Both the position numbers and the translations under genes were made by a program. DNA of 64,000 bases. It comes from Mesorhizobium sp. WSM4904. GTDB taxonomy: Bacteria > Pseudomonadota > Alphaproteobacteria > Rhizobiales > Rhizobiaceae. The notes under the pieces are model-generated. The model was not told the DNA's origin and did not search any database. It saw only the letters and a program-made list of their open reading frames with translations. The stretch lies in NCBI RefSeq assembly GCF_029674545.1, contig NZ_CP121354.1, forward strand, positions 5,589,001-5,653,000, in the 5' to 3' direction. Positions 52,937 through 60,902 of the stretch are shown piece after piece. Each line of letters starts with the position of its first letter. Positions within the stretch are counted from its first letter, which is position 1.

Positions 52937-53200
52937 TCATCCGCGCTCGACGAATTTGTTGAAACGGCTGGGGACACCCTCCGGGGTTATATCCTGATGC
53001 AGGAAGGCAAGCTCGTTATCGTCCAGAATGGTGAAGAACTCTTCCCATCCGACGGGTTCCAGATCGTCTTCGCGCTCACCGAAGTCCACACGCAGCATCG
53101 CGCCCTGTCCTGCAGTCCGCGCGACCGCAGGTCTGCCTCCGCGGGCTTCAATCCACGCCCGGATCACCTCGTGATTTGTGGTTTTCAATGGCTCGCTCAT
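52937..53200 (-). CDS. Small conserved soluble protein, paralogue of the gene at 61940
   Basis: 87 residues: TTNHEVIRAWIEARGGRPAV, then MLRVDFGEREDDLEPVGWEE, then ELAFLHQD and a closing SRFNKFVERG. It is clearly related to the protein at 61940-62212, which shares all four segments. The family is common in rhizobia and remains uncharacterised. A near-consensus EcfG promoter is present at 53263-53287. Confidence 0.72.
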   Translation of the reverse strand: MSEPLKTTNHEVIRAWIEARGGRPAVARTAGQGAMLRVDFGEREDDLEPVGWEEFFTILDDNELAFLHQDITPEGVPSRFNKFVERG

Positions 53201-53262
53201 AGCGAATCCTTTCCGACCTTGAACCCCATTCCCGCCGCTCTCCTCGTCAGCGAGTAAGACTC

Positions 53263-53287
53263 AATCCGTGTCGGGCTGGCTCGTTCC
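53263..53287 (-). promoter_or_regulatory. Near-consensus EcfG-type promoter for the 87-residue protein
   Basis: Minus-strand GGAAC (53287-53283) with a 17-base spacer to ATT (53265-53263) instead of GTT, 62 bases before the start. Confidence 0.45.
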
Positions 53288-53410
53288 CGGCGGGTCGTTT
53301 AAAGCCCTGTTGCGGCAGGCAACAATGGGTCACGGCGGGCTCGAAATGAGCCCGGATGTCACGGCTATTCGGAGGTTCGGACCTTTGGCGGGCACCTATT
53401 CTCTCGAGCA

Positions 53411-54304
53411 TTATTGGCTCGAAGCAATCAAAAACTCCTCTAGCATTTCGCCTACCTGCCTTGGTGCCTCACGCGCTGGGAAATGACCGACGCCAGGGAG
53501 AAGCCGACGGTCATAGCCGGCGATAAAATGGCGCTCCTTACCTTCCGAACTTTTGGCGAGTACAACATGATCGTCCTCGCCGTGGAGCGTCAGCGTCGGC
53601 ACCGAGATGGTCTTAGCGGCGATCTGTCTGCGGGCCAGTTCTGCGTAGCGCGGATCAGGCTCCGCCTCACCCCACCGGACGCGGTAGGAATGCAGCGTCA
53701 CGTCGGCCCAGTCAGGATTTTCGAAGGATATCGCCACCTTGTCGAAAAGCACGTCGTCAAACCATCCGGGAGGGCTCCAGCTCTCCCACTGGAAGCGTGC
53801 GAACGCGCGACCGTCTTGCCGGACAATTTCCTCGCCGCGGTTCGTCGCCATGAACCACTGGTACCAAAATGCCCTTGCCTGTTCCAAGGGCGGCGTCGCG
53901 GCTGCGCCGGGCTGCCATCCCAACGACATCGCCGCGCAACATGTGATCCTCTCGGGAAAAACCGAGGCCAGCAAATAAGCAATCCGGGCACCCCAATCGT
54001 GACCGACGACAGCGAAGCGCCTGATGCCCAGCGCGTCAGCCAGATCGAGCGCGTCCTGCGCCATCGCAGCGATCTCGCCGGAGCGCATCGTCTCCTTGGA
54101 ATGGAAAGCGGTTTGCCCGAATCCACGCAGCCAGGGCGCGAAGGTGCGGAACCCGGCGACCTGAAGGACCGGTGCTACATCCGCAAAGGTGGTTGCGTCA
54201 TCCGGCCAACCATGAAGAAGCAGGACGGGCTGACCGTCCTCTGGGCCACCGGCTAGATAGGCAACCCGCAGAAGCGGTGTGTCGCAGAAGGAAAGCCTAT
54301 TCAT
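53411..54304 (-). CDS. Alpha/beta hydrolase, epoxide-hydrolase/dehalogenase-like
   Basis: 297 residues from the ATG at 54304. The oxyanion region HGWPDD follows VLLL, the nucleophile elbow is VVGHDWGARIAYL with Asp as nucleophile, and the late acid and His lie in LHGEDDHVV and GVGHFPAREAP. An Asp nucleophile fits epoxide hydrolases or haloacetate dehalogenase-like enzymes rather than esterases. The substrate is unknown. It is divergent from the TPP enzyme gene at 54464, and each has its own EcfG-type promoter in the 159-base gap. Confidence 0.82.
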   Translation of the reverse strand: MNRLSFCDTPLLRVAYLAGGPEDGQPVLLLHGWPDDATTFADVAPVLQVAGFRTFAPWLRGFGQTAFHSKETMRSGEIAAMAQDALDLADALGIRRFAVVGHDWGARIAYLLASVFPERITCCAAMSLGWQPGAAATPPLEQARAFWYQWFMATNRGEEIVRQDGRAFARFQWESWSPPGWFDDVLFDKVAISFENPDWADVTLHSYRVRWGEAEPDPRYAELARRQIAAKTISVPTLTLHGEDDHVVLAKSSEGKERHFIAGYDRRLLPGVGHFPAREAPRQVGEMLEEFLIASSQ

Positions 54305-54358
54305 GAAATGCTCGCGAAGCCTCGGACTGCCATACGATACGGCTTTGCCACGCAGCAC

Positions 54359-54383
54359 AACCCAATGCGGACGGGATTGTTCC
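54359..54383 (-). promoter_or_regulatory. EcfG-type promoter for the alpha/beta hydrolase gene
   Basis: Minus-strand GGAAC (54383-54379) and GTT (54361-54359), 17-base spacer, 54 bases from the start. Confidence 0.7.
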
Positions 54384-54413
54384 AAACGCCGATCGCAGGG
54401 TTGCGTGACTAAG

Positions 54414-54438
54414 GGAACCAACTGCCGACCTGCTGGTT
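54414..54438 (+). promoter_or_regulatory. EcfG-type promoter for the second TPP enzyme gene
   Basis: GGAAC at 54414-54418 and GTT at 54436-54438, 17-base spacer, 25 bases before the start at 54464. Confidence 0.75.
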
Positions 54439-54463
54439 CGGGGGCATTCAGCGGAGCCTTGCC

Positions 54464-56224
54464 ATGCCAAATGCAGCGGAAATTCTCGTCGATACTCTAA
54501 TTGATTGGAACGTCGGGGTCATATTCGGCCTGCCTGGCGACGGCATCAACGGCATCATGGAGGCGCTGCGGAAAAAGCAGGACCGAATTTCCTTTATCCA
54601 GGTGCGTCATGAGGAATCCGCTGCGTTCATGGCCTGCGCCTACGCCAAATGGACCGGAAAGCTTGGCGTATGCCTTGCGACGTCCGGACCCGGCGGTGCC
54701 CACCTTCTGACCGGGCTCTATGACGCCAAGTTGGATCAGGCTCCAGTGCTCGCAATTACCGGGATGCAGTTCCATGATCTCATCGAGACATTCACGCAGC
54801 AGGATGTCGACCTCACCCGTGTCTTCAATGATGTCGCCGTCTACAACGTCCAGGTTTCGGATGCGGCGCATATGGAGAACGTGGCAAGCCTTGCCTGCCG
54901 CACCGCGCTTGCCCGAAGGGGTGTCGCCCATCTTTCGATCGCCAGCGATATCCAGGAGCAGCCTTCCGAAGCGGCCAAGCGTTCAAAGCGCAACCGCCCG
55001 GCGCATACGCCGCAAGACATGTTCGTTCCTCATTGCGTCGCCGACGAAGAGGAATTGAACAAGGCAGCAGCCATCCTGAACGGCGCTAAGCGCGTGGCCA
55101 TCCTCGCGGGACGCGGCGCGATGGGAGCCGCGTCCGAGCTCGAGGAAACCGCAGGACTGCTGCAGGCGCCGATCATCAAGGCGCTGCTCGGCAAAGCCGT
55201 GCTCCCGGACGACCACCCCTACACCACCGGCGGCATCGGCATCCTGGGGACCTTGCCGTCGCAGGAAGCAATGGAAACCTGCGATGCCGTTCTCATCGTC
55301 GGCTCGACGTTTCCTTACATCGAATATTATCCGAAGCCGGGGCAGGCGCGCGGCGTTCAGATAGACTGCGACGCGCAGCGTATCGGTTTGCGGTTCCCTG
55401 TCGAGGCCGGCCTGGTTGGAGATGCAGCGGAAACGCTTCGTGCACTTAACCGCAGGCTCACGCCGAAGGCCGACGGCGCTTTCCTCGCCGCGGCGCGAAC
55501 CGCGATGCAGGAATGGCGGGCGATGATGCGTCAGTCCGAGGACGGCGAAGGCCATCCGCTTAAACCGCAACTGATCGCCCGCGCATTCGGCGAACGGCTG
55601 GCCGACAACACGATATTGGCTGCCGACTCCGGTCAGAATACCGAACTTGCTGCGCGCCATGTCGACCTCCACGACGGCCAGGCCTTCGGCGTCTCCGGCG
55701 CGCTGGCGTCCATGGCCTGCGGCCTGAGCTACGCGATAGCCGCCGGCATTGCATTTCCCGGCAGGCCGATCGCTGCAATAGTGGGGGACGGCGGCTTTGC
55801 CATGCAGCTCGGTGAGTTCTCGACAGCCGTGCGCTATGGCATTCCGCTAAAGCTGCTGGTCATCAAGAACAACATGCTGAACCAGATCGCCTGGGAGCAG
55901 ATGATGTTTCTCGGTAATCCGCAATTCGGCTGCGAATTGCAGCCGATCGACTTTGCCAAAGCCGCCGAGGCGATGGGTGGCAAAGGTTTCAGCATCGAGC
56001 GGGCCGACGAGGTCGAGCGCGTTCTCGAGCAAGCCTTCGCCGCCGATGGGCCGGTCGTCATCCAGGCGCTCGTCGATGCATATGAGCCGATGATGCCGCC
56101 GAAGATGCCGCCCGATTACGCCAAGAATTTCCGCAAGGCGCTGCCAAAGACCCCGGGGCGCGAGCGAATTGAGGAGAACGTCGCGCGGGAGCCTGCCAAG
56201 ACGATGATGGAGGCCGAGAAATGA
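54464..56224 (+). CDS. Thiamine-pyrophosphate enzyme, pyruvate oxidase/PoxB-like
   Basis: 586 residues with the three-domain TPP-oxidase layout. The N-terminus VIFGLPGDGINGIMEAL and the catalytic Glu in IQVRHEESAAFMACAYA are followed by ATSGPGGAHLLTGLYDAK. The central domain has ILAGRGAMGA, and the C-terminal TPP site is VGDGGFAMQLGEFSTAV ... VIKNNMLNQIAWEQM. Close relatives are PoxB-type pyruvate oxidases/dehydrogenases, which decarboxylate pyruvate to acetate or acetyl phosphate with FAD and are often induced in stationary phase. The EcfG promoter fits that. The final ~30 residues are polar and could be a membrane-binding tail. Confidence 0.85.
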   Translation: MPNAAEILVDTLIDWNVGVIFGLPGDGINGIMEALRKKQDRISFIQVRHEESAAFMACAYAKWTGKLGVCLATSGPGGAHLLTGLYDAKLDQAPVLAITGMQFHDLIETFTQQDVDLTRVFNDVAVYNVQVSDAAHMENVASLACRTALARRGVAHLSIASDIQEQPSEAAKRSKRNRPAHTPQDMFVPHCVADEEELNKAAAILNGAKRVAILAGRGAMGAASELEETAGLLQAPIIKALLGKAVLPDDHPYTTGGIGILGTLPSQEAMETCDAVLIVGSTFPYIEYYPKPGQARGVQIDCDAQRIGLRFPVEAGLVGDAAETLRALNRRLTPKADGAFLAAARTAMQEWRAMMRQSEDGEGHPLKPQLIARAFGERLADNTILAADSGQNTELAARHVDLHDGQAFGVSGALASMACGLSYAIAAGIAFPGRPIAAIVGDGGFAMQLGEFSTAVRYGIPLKLLVIKNNMLNQIAWEQMMFLGNPQFGCELQPIDFAKAAEAMGGKGFSIERADEVERVLEQAFAADGPVVIQALVDAYEPMMPPKMPPDYAKNFRKALPKTPGRERIEENVAREPAKTMMEAEK

Positions 56225-56366
56225 GGTTGCCGCAGCCGCTTGCGATTCCAAATTTCTGCTGAGGATGAACATGCTCGACTCGGGCCGGAGCATACTGCGA
56301 AGGGCGTCCCAGAGACCTACCCTTCGGCGTCCAGCTCAATGGATGCGTTCGACTTCGGGCCGCTGC

Positions 56367-56391
56367 GGAACCTTCGGCGCATCTCCCGGTT
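56367..56391 (+). promoter_or_regulatory. EcfG-type promoter for the 67-residue protein
   Basis: GGAAC at 56367-56371 and GTT at 56389-56391 with a 17-base spacer, 28 bases before the start at 56420. Confidence 0.7.
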
Positions 56392-56419
56392 CGTCAAGCA
56401 TATGCAGCGAGGAACGGCC

Positions 56420-56623
56420 ATGATCAAAAACCAACACCCGAAATCGAAAAAACCTAGCGACGCCGATATCGGCAGCGACCCCGGCATCGGAACCTCCAAG
56501 GGCACCTTCAAGGAAGGCGACGAACTGGAGCGAGGCGAGAACACGATCGAAGGCGACGTCGAGAACGACACCACCGATACCGGCGGAATCAACCCGCGGC
56601 AAAAGGTGCGGACGAATAAGTGA
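56420..56623 (+). CDS. Small disordered hydrophilic protein
   Basis: 67 residues, MIKNQHPKSKKPSDADIG to RQKVRTNK, rich in Asp, Glu, Lys and Gly with no hydrophobic core. AGCGAGGAAC stands before the ATG. Such hydrophilins are frequent among desiccation- or osmotic-stress-induced proteins, but this is by composition only. The open frame extends upstream to 56240, beyond the promoter, so the short form is preferred. The facing gene at 56639-56956 is transcribed convergently. Confidence 0.6.
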   Translation: MIKNQHPKSKKPSDADIGSDPGIGTSKGTFKEGDELERGENTIEGDVENDTTDTGGINPRQKVRTNK

Positions 56624-56638
56624 TGCGGCAGGCGAGCA

Positions 56639-56956
56639 CTACGACTTTTTCACATAAGCGCCCTGCTGGCGGCCGCCCTTGGGCGCTTTTGCATCATTCG
56701 ACCGCTCGGCGACCGCTGGGCCGGCTCCGGAACTTTTTTCGGCGGCCGGACTGGGTGTAGCCCGCCCCGGCGGATTTTGGCTTTCGGACTGCAAGGTCTC
56801 GTCTTCCACCTCGCCCTGCTTGCGGGTGAGGCCAAATCGATCCTGTGGCTTTTCGTTGTTGGCCGCGGCCTGCGAAAACTGGTCTGAAGGGTCTGGATCG
56901 GAGTTAGGCGGGTACTTCCTGGCACCGGTCTCGCGGCGATTATCTTCCTTGCTCAT
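56639..56956 (-). CDS. Disordered hydrophilic protein of unknown function
   Basis: 105 residues, low complexity, rich in Ser, Pro, Gln, Gly and charged residues: MSKEDNRRETGARKYPPNSD at the start and GGRQQGAYVKKS at the end. No domain is recognised. It carries a well-placed EcfG-type promoter (56983-57007), so stress induction is likely. Confidence 0.6.
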   Translation of the reverse strand: MSKEDNRRETGARKYPPNSDPDPSDQFSQAAANNEKPQDRFGLTRKQGEVEDETLQSESQNPPGRATPSPAAEKSSGAGPAVAERSNDAKAPKGGRQQGAYVKKS

Positions 56957-56982
56957 GGCTTCCTCCGGGTGATCTGAAGGAT

Positions 56983-57007
56983 AACAAGATCATCGCAAGA
57001 GCGTTCC
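56983..57007 (-). promoter_or_regulatory. EcfG-type promoter for the 105-residue protein
   Basis: Minus-strand GGAAC (57007-57003) and GTT (56985-56983), 17-base spacer, 26 bases from the start at 56956. Confidence 0.75.
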
Positions 57008-57041
57008 TCGGCGAGGCAATCTGTACCCAGTCATATCCGAT

Positions 57042-57066
57042 GGAACAAACACGTAGCTTCTCAATT
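57042..57066 (+). promoter_or_regulatory. Near-consensus EcfG-type promoter for the DUF2934 gene
   Basis: GGAAC at 57042-57046 and ATT at 57064-57066 (G to A in the -10 element) with a 17-base spacer, 43 bases before the start at 57110. Confidence 0.45.
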
Positions 57067-57109
57067 AGGCGCCAGTAAGCGGCGGGTCAGGCGCGTGGAG
57101 CAAGCAGCC

Positions 57110-57307
57110 ATGGACAGGGAAGAACGCATCAGACGTCGCGCCCACGAAATCTGGGAGCGGGAGGGGCGACCGGAAGGGCGGCAACAGGAGCATTGGGATC
57201 AGGCGGTTCAGGAGATCGAATCTGAAGGCTCGGAAGCCGAGCGAGGTCCCGTTGTACCCGACCCGACCGTCGGCGCAGCCTCGGACCCAAACAAGCCGGG
57301 TGGCTAG
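57110..57307 (+). CDS. DUF2934-domain small protein
   Basis: 65 residues. The N-terminal helix pair REERIRRRAHEIWEREGRP and EHWDQAVQEIE is the DUF2934 domain, a short helical module that recurs in rhizobial stress-induced proteins. The tail is acidic and disordered. The ATG at 57110 is preferred over 57095 because it begins immediately before the domain. The function is unknown. Confidence 0.72.
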   Translation: MDREERIRRRAHEIWEREGRPEGRQQEHWDQAVQEIESEGSEAERGPVVPDPTVGAASDPNKPGG

Positions 57308-57332
57308 CGGCCCCCAAACGGAAGGACCTCCG

Positions 57333-57470
57333 ATGTCGCGGATCGTTGCATGGGCTACAGCCGTAGCAGTCGTGCTTGTACTGATAGCCGTCTGGGCTTG
57401 GGTGGCTCGTGACTCCAGACACGCGCCCGGCCAGCAGCCTTCGCCCCACTCGATCAACCAGAGCGGTTGA
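57333..57470 (+). CDS. Very small single-pass membrane protein
   Basis: 45 residues with the helix IVAWATAVAVVLVLIAVWAW followed by a polar tail. GGAAGGACC stands before the ATG at 57333. It lies 25 bases after the DUF2934 gene and probably shares its transcript. No family is known. Confidence 0.55.
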   Translation: MSRIVAWATAVAVVLVLIAVWAWVARDSRHAPGQQPSPHSINQSG

Positions 57471-57499
57471 TGCCGGCCTCAATGCGACCGCGGGCTTCC

Positions 57500-58102
57500 T
57501 CAGCGTGTTGCCGTCTCACCTGCTTTGTTTCGCCTAGCTTTAGGAGGAACCAGCCGGCCGGAGTTGGCCCGCAGGCCTCTGAAAAACTCCTCCACATAAG
57601 GAAGCAGTTCGAACAGCAGAATCACGGTCATCACCGTTGCAATATATGCCACGGGCAGTTGCTGCTCCTTCCAGGCGAGGCCGAAGCGAGCCCTGTCAGG
57701 CCCAAATCCGAACAGCGCCAGGAATTGGCCCCAGTGCAACGAAACCACGCTGACCAGCCCCATCAGCGGGATCATCTCGAGGAAACTGTGAACGTGCTGT
57801 TCGACCGGGCTTACCGTGCGCGCGGTGGTCGCGTAACGAACGTCCCATATGGCGGTCGCTTCATGGACGAGAAAAACGATCATCATCACGGCGATGATCA
57901 AGGCATTAACCTCCAAGAACATCGCGGCGAGCAAAGGAATGCCGACTTCGACGAACATCAGCAGATGAATCAGTGATTCCTTCGCGCCAGTCGTCGATTC
58001 GATATGCGTCGCCCGATGGCAGAGCCAATCGGCAAATCCAGCAATCAGCCAGACAGGCAGTACGAAATACATCAGAATCACCACCACAGGATCGCTCAGC
58101 AT
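57500..58102 (-). CDS. Polytopic membrane protein with histidine motifs
   Basis: 200 residues with about five transmembrane helices. Histidine/acidic pairs sit at the helix ends: DWLCHRATHIE, ESLIHLLMF, FLVHEATAIWD and EQHVHSFLE. Clustered His residues at the membrane interface recall diiron membrane enzymes such as fatty-acid hydroxylases, although the full eight-His pattern is not seen. An oxidoreductase or metal-binding role is a guess. No stress promoter is visible before it. Confidence 0.65.
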   Translation of the reverse strand: MLSDPVVVILMYFVLPVWLIAGFADWLCHRATHIESTTGAKESLIHLLMFVEVGIPLLAAMFLEVNALIIAVMMIVFLVHEATAIWDVRYATTARTVSPVEQHVHSFLEMIPLMGLVSVVSLHWGQFLALFGFGPDRARFGLAWKEQQLPVAYIATVMTVILLFELLPYVEEFFRGLRANSGRLVPPKARRNKAGETATR

Positions 58103-58391
58103 TGAGCTGCGCTCCGTCTCTGACCCATTCGCTTTTTTTCATGAGCTCTCATGCTGGCGTCATTGCGTGCCTGTCTTGTAGATAAATGGTCTAAGGCTGC
58201 GAGCTCGCACACTGGACTGCTTCGGAGACTAGTCGACCCCACGATGACAAGGTCGATCAGCAATCGGAACCGTCCTCATCGGGCTTGCGGCACAATTGAA
58301 AACACCGCTGCCGGGATCAGTTTGCGGCATTAAGGTCGAAGCACCGCTGGCGACGGCGGTGGGCGATCGCCTACCGATAGCTTTTGGACAG
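58103..58391. other. Intergenic region
   Basis: About 290 bases between the His-rich membrane protein start and the end of the 143-residue protein gene. No intact gene or promoter motif is recognised. Confidence 0.4.
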
Positions 58392-58823
58392 TCAACGCAC
58401 GAAGCGGCTTCGCAGCCAAGCCAAAATCCGGTTGCCGACGGCGATCCGGCGGACGCGCCCGGCAGCCCAACTGGCTTGCATGGTGGCGCCGGCATGGCAG
58501 CTGCAAACGATTTCATGCAATTCCCAATCCGAAAGTTGGAAAAAGCTCTTCGCTTCGCCGTAAGTGTCCGATTGTAGGCCGGAGGCGCGCAGCAGCGGGT
58601 CCTCAAATGCGACCGTAAGCGGGGATCCGGCCGCTCGCGCTTCGGCCCGGACTCCTGGATAAAGGTGCTCCGTACCGACGAGCGCTGCGAGACAGCGTAA
58701 GGGATTCTGGTCAAGCAGTTCCGCCCAGCGCTCCAGCCGCTGTGCTCTTGTTGTGAGCGGTGCTGGCGCGAAAGGACTGATACCCGCGACGGAGTGTAGT
58801 TCGTTGAGCGTCTGGTGCTTCAT
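58392..58823 (-). CDS. Conserved hypothetical soluble protein
   Basis: 143 residues with a helical pattern. Segments LTTRAQRLERWAELLDQNP and SFFQLSDWELHEIVCSCH give the impression of a conserved rhizobial family, but I do not know its role. A cysteine pair CSCH may matter. An EcfG-type promoter at 58947-58971 is 123 bases upstream. Confidence 0.6.
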   Translation of the reverse strand: MKHQTLNELHSVAGISPFAPAPLTTRAQRLERWAELLDQNPLRCLAALVGTEHLYPGVRAEARAAGSPLTVAFEDPLLRASGLQSDTYGEAKSFFQLSDWELHEIVCSCHAGATMQASWAAGRVRRIAVGNRILAWLRSRFVR

Positions 58824-58946
58824 GATCGGCTCCTGTTCATCTCTGCGGTTCTAGTCCGCGCCGCTCAAAGGGACTGCGGCGCGGCCGGATCGACGTTGCC
58901 ACCGATCTCCCACAGCTACCGTGCAGCAAATGCCTGCATCGACACG

Positions 58947-58971
58947 AACTAGCAGTCTTCTTCAATGTTCC
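58947..58971 (-). promoter_or_regulatory. EcfG-type promoter for the 143-residue protein
   Basis: Minus-strand GGAAC (58971-58967) and GTT (58949-58947), 17-base spacer. Confidence 0.6.
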
Positions 58972-59052
58972 CGAGATGTCGCAATTTATGTCGCGCCTTG
59001 GGCTACGGCGGCACTTGCGTCATCGATGGCGCGTACGGAGATTCGAATGGAT

Positions 59053-59415
59053 TTAAGTTCGGGGTTGACCTTCAATCATCTGAATTGCGAGCGTGACCAG
59101 ATCCTGGATCGACGTCGGCTTCGGCAGATATGGCGCGTCGTGAAAGGCGGGCGCCTGGAATTCAGGGTCATAGCCCGAATGCACGATGAAGGGCACATTC
59201 AGCGCTTTGAGACGGTTGGCGGCAATGCCTCGCTGGCCGTCCAGCAGCTGTATATCGATAATGGCCAAATCCGGCCGATGGTCGGCCAACCAGGTTTCGG
59301 CTGCTCGCTCCGAGGCCACGCAGGCGACGTCGAAGCCGCCGTCCATTAGTCCATTCGCCACGTCCGAAGCGATCAGATATTCGTCTTCCACGATCAGTGC
59401 CAAGGGCGCGCTCAT
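59053..59415 (-). CDS. Single-domain response regulator
   Basis: 120 residues from the ATG at 59415, preceded by a strong TAAGGAGG. The receiver domain has the acidic pair in LIVEDEYLI, the phosphoacceptor Asp in LAIIDIQLLDG (near residue 51), and the conserved Lys in YLPKP. There is no output domain. Single-domain receivers in alphaproteobacteria often tune the PhyR-NepR-EcfG stress cascade or act as phosphate sinks. Its own EcfG-type promoter suggests feedback on that pathway; this is inference. Confidence 0.85.
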   Translation of the reverse strand: MSAPLALIVEDEYLIASDVANGLMDGGFDVACVASERAAETWLADHRPDLAIIDIQLLDGQRGIAANRLKALNVPFIVHSGYDPEFQAPAFHDAPYLPKPTSIQDLVTLAIQMIEGQPRT

Positions 59416-59452
59416 GTCGCCCTCCTTAGCGTTCACTGCTTCCTGCGGCCCT

Positions 59453-59477
59453 AACAAAACAAAGACCGGCCGGTTCC
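59453..59477 (-). promoter_or_regulatory. EcfG-type promoter for the single-domain response regulator
   Basis: Minus-strand GGAAC (59477-59473) and GTT (59455-59453), 17-base spacer, 37 bases from the start. Confidence 0.75.
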
Positions 59478-59524
59478 ATGAAGGTGGACGTGCGGCCGAC
59501 TCGCGGTCGCGGAGCGGGCAATCT

Positions 59525-59776
59525 CTAACCCTTCCGACGCCGGGCTTCGAGGGTTTGCCGGGCGCGGAAACGGAGTACACCCTGTTGCGACGCTTCATCG
59601 GCCTTGCCTACCGGATTAGGGCCGGCCTGAATCGGGGCGCCATCCCGGGCCTGGCGGAGCACAACCACTCCAGACGCGGCCGAAGCAAGCCGTGTCCTGA
59701 GCAGGCGGGCAAGCTTGGGGTGCAGCCCGTCGCCTCTGGGAGCGGCCATCGCGTTCAGCGAGAGGAAGGGAAGCAT
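59525..59776 (-). CDS. Hypothetical small basic protein
   Basis: 83 residues, rich in Arg and Ala, with no recognised domain. GAAAGGACAAAGG stands before the ATG. It lies 34 bases after the DUF6894-like gene on the same strand and could be its operon partner. The composition is unremarkable, so it could also be a chance frame. Confidence 0.35.
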   Translation of the reverse strand: MLPFLSLNAMAAPRGDGLHPKLARLLRTRLASAASGVVVLRQARDGAPIQAGPNPVGKADEASQQGVLRFRARQTLEARRRKG

Positions 59777-59810
59777 CCTTTGTCCTTTCTTCAGCTATGC
59801 AGCCCGGTCC

Positions 59811-60302
59811 TCATTCCGCCGCCGCCTTTTCACGTCTTGCCTCATCGAAGTCGACCGATGACACTATCTTGCCGCTTCCGTCCGGAATCCCGACGGCCCA
59901 GCCCTCCTGCCCGCCTACGGCAGTGTCATCGAGCAGATCGATTGCCGACCGCAGCGCCTCGTCATGCGCAGCCTCAAGGCTCGCCAGTTCCACGCCCTGG
60001 AGCCGCCGCACGCTGCCGTTGTCGCGATATTCGACCGTGAAGGCACCCTCGGTCCTGGCCGGTAAGGCAGGCTCGCCGAGGTGGCGGCGGCTGCTGTTCC
60101 TCACCGATCGGTCATCGGTGTTATCGAAGACCGCACACTGGACCATCATCTCTCTGGCTCGGGCGATAAGCGCGGCTCCATCAAGCGCTGGGCGCCGGTT
60201 GGATACGACTATCGTAACCGCAATCTTTTCGCCGCCCTCGCCGAGAAATTCGACCATCATACCTTCCGGTTCAGCATGTATTTCGGTTCCGAGAACCTGC
60301 AT
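59811..60302 (-). CDS. Small protein with DUF6894-like C-terminal segment
   Basis: 163 residues. The C-terminal half has the pattern GVELASLEAAHDEALRSAIDLL, which resembles the DUF6894 helix common in rhizobial small proteins. The N-terminal part is beta-rich (EGMMVEFLGEGGEKIAVTIV) and unknown. A weak EcfG-like element (GGAAC-N17-TTT on the minus strand, 60334-60358) lies 31 bases upstream. Confidence 0.6.
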   Translation of the reverse strand: MQVLGTEIHAEPEGMMVEFLGEGGEKIAVTIVVSNRRPALDGAALIARAREMMVQCAVFDNTDDRSVRNSSRRHLGEPALPARTEGAFTVEYRDNGSVRRLQGVELASLEAAHDEALRSAIDLLDDTAVGGQEGWAVGIPDGSGKIVSSVDFDEARREKAAAE

Positions 60303-60333
60303 CGCCGCTCGTCATCTTTATATCATCAAGGTT

Positions 60334-60358
60334 AAAGCGGGCTCATCCAAATGGTTCC
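60334..60358 (-). promoter_or_regulatory. Weak EcfG-like promoter for the DUF6894-like gene
   Basis: Minus-strand GGAAC (60358-60354) with a 17-base spacer to TTT (60336-60334). The -35 element is exact; the -10 element deviates at one base. Confidence 0.35.
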
Positions 60359-60452
60359 GGCCGCGCTTAAGATGGTCGCCCGCAAACTGGCAGATAAGCT
60401 AGAAAGCGAGTTCCTGCGCGACAGCACTTTCGTTGGCTCTCAGACCGCCATT

Positions 60453-60477
60453 GGAACAGCGAAGCCGCACAGTTGTT
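60453..60477 (+). promoter_or_regulatory. EcfG-type promoter for the 104-residue membrane protein
   Basis: GGAAC at 60453-60457 and GTT at 60475-60477, 17-base spacer, 22 bases before the start at 60500. Confidence 0.75.
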
Positions 60478-60499
60478 TGGTTAGGAAGGAGAGCTTCCG

Positions 60500-60814
60500 A
60501 TGACGAGCAAGCGAACACCTGCGGAGGATCGAGGCCAAATCCAGGCAGGCATGACTGGAGACAAGACGCCTGGGTTCGATCCGGCAGCCGCGCCTCAGGA
60601 AACGGATGCCGAGGCCGGCGACGCCGCCGATACGACTGGTCCCGCTACGCAGCATGAACCGAAATTCACAAACCAGGCGAGCTTCGCCAACGCGATGCGG
60701 CGCCCGGAGAATGCGTCAGGCCTTCAGCCTGGAACGAAGGGACCTGTGCTGGTGATTGCGGCGCTCGTGATCTTGGCGGCCGCCGCGTTCCTGCTCGCTG
60801 CACTGCTCGGGTAG
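60500..60814 (+). CDS. Tail-anchored small membrane protein
   Basis: 104 residues. A long hydrophilic, probably disordered N-terminal part (PAAAPQETDAEAGDAADTTG) is followed by a single C-terminal transmembrane helix, PVLVIAALVILAAAAFLLAA, ending at the C-terminus. A strong AGGAAGGAG-type ribosome site precedes the ATG. Proteins of this type recur in rhizobial stress regulons. The function is unknown. Confidence 0.65.
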   Translation: MTSKRTPAEDRGQIQAGMTGDKTPGFDPAAAPQETDAEAGDAADTTGPATQHEPKFTNQASFANAMRRPENASGLQPGTKGPVLVIAALVILAAAAFLLAALLG

Positions 60815-60902
60815 TTTATGCGGGTGGCTCGCCAAAAGGACGTGGCGCTCAAACAGCGAAGTATCATCTTGCGACTTTGGTGGCTGAGGAAAGGTGATTT
60901 TA

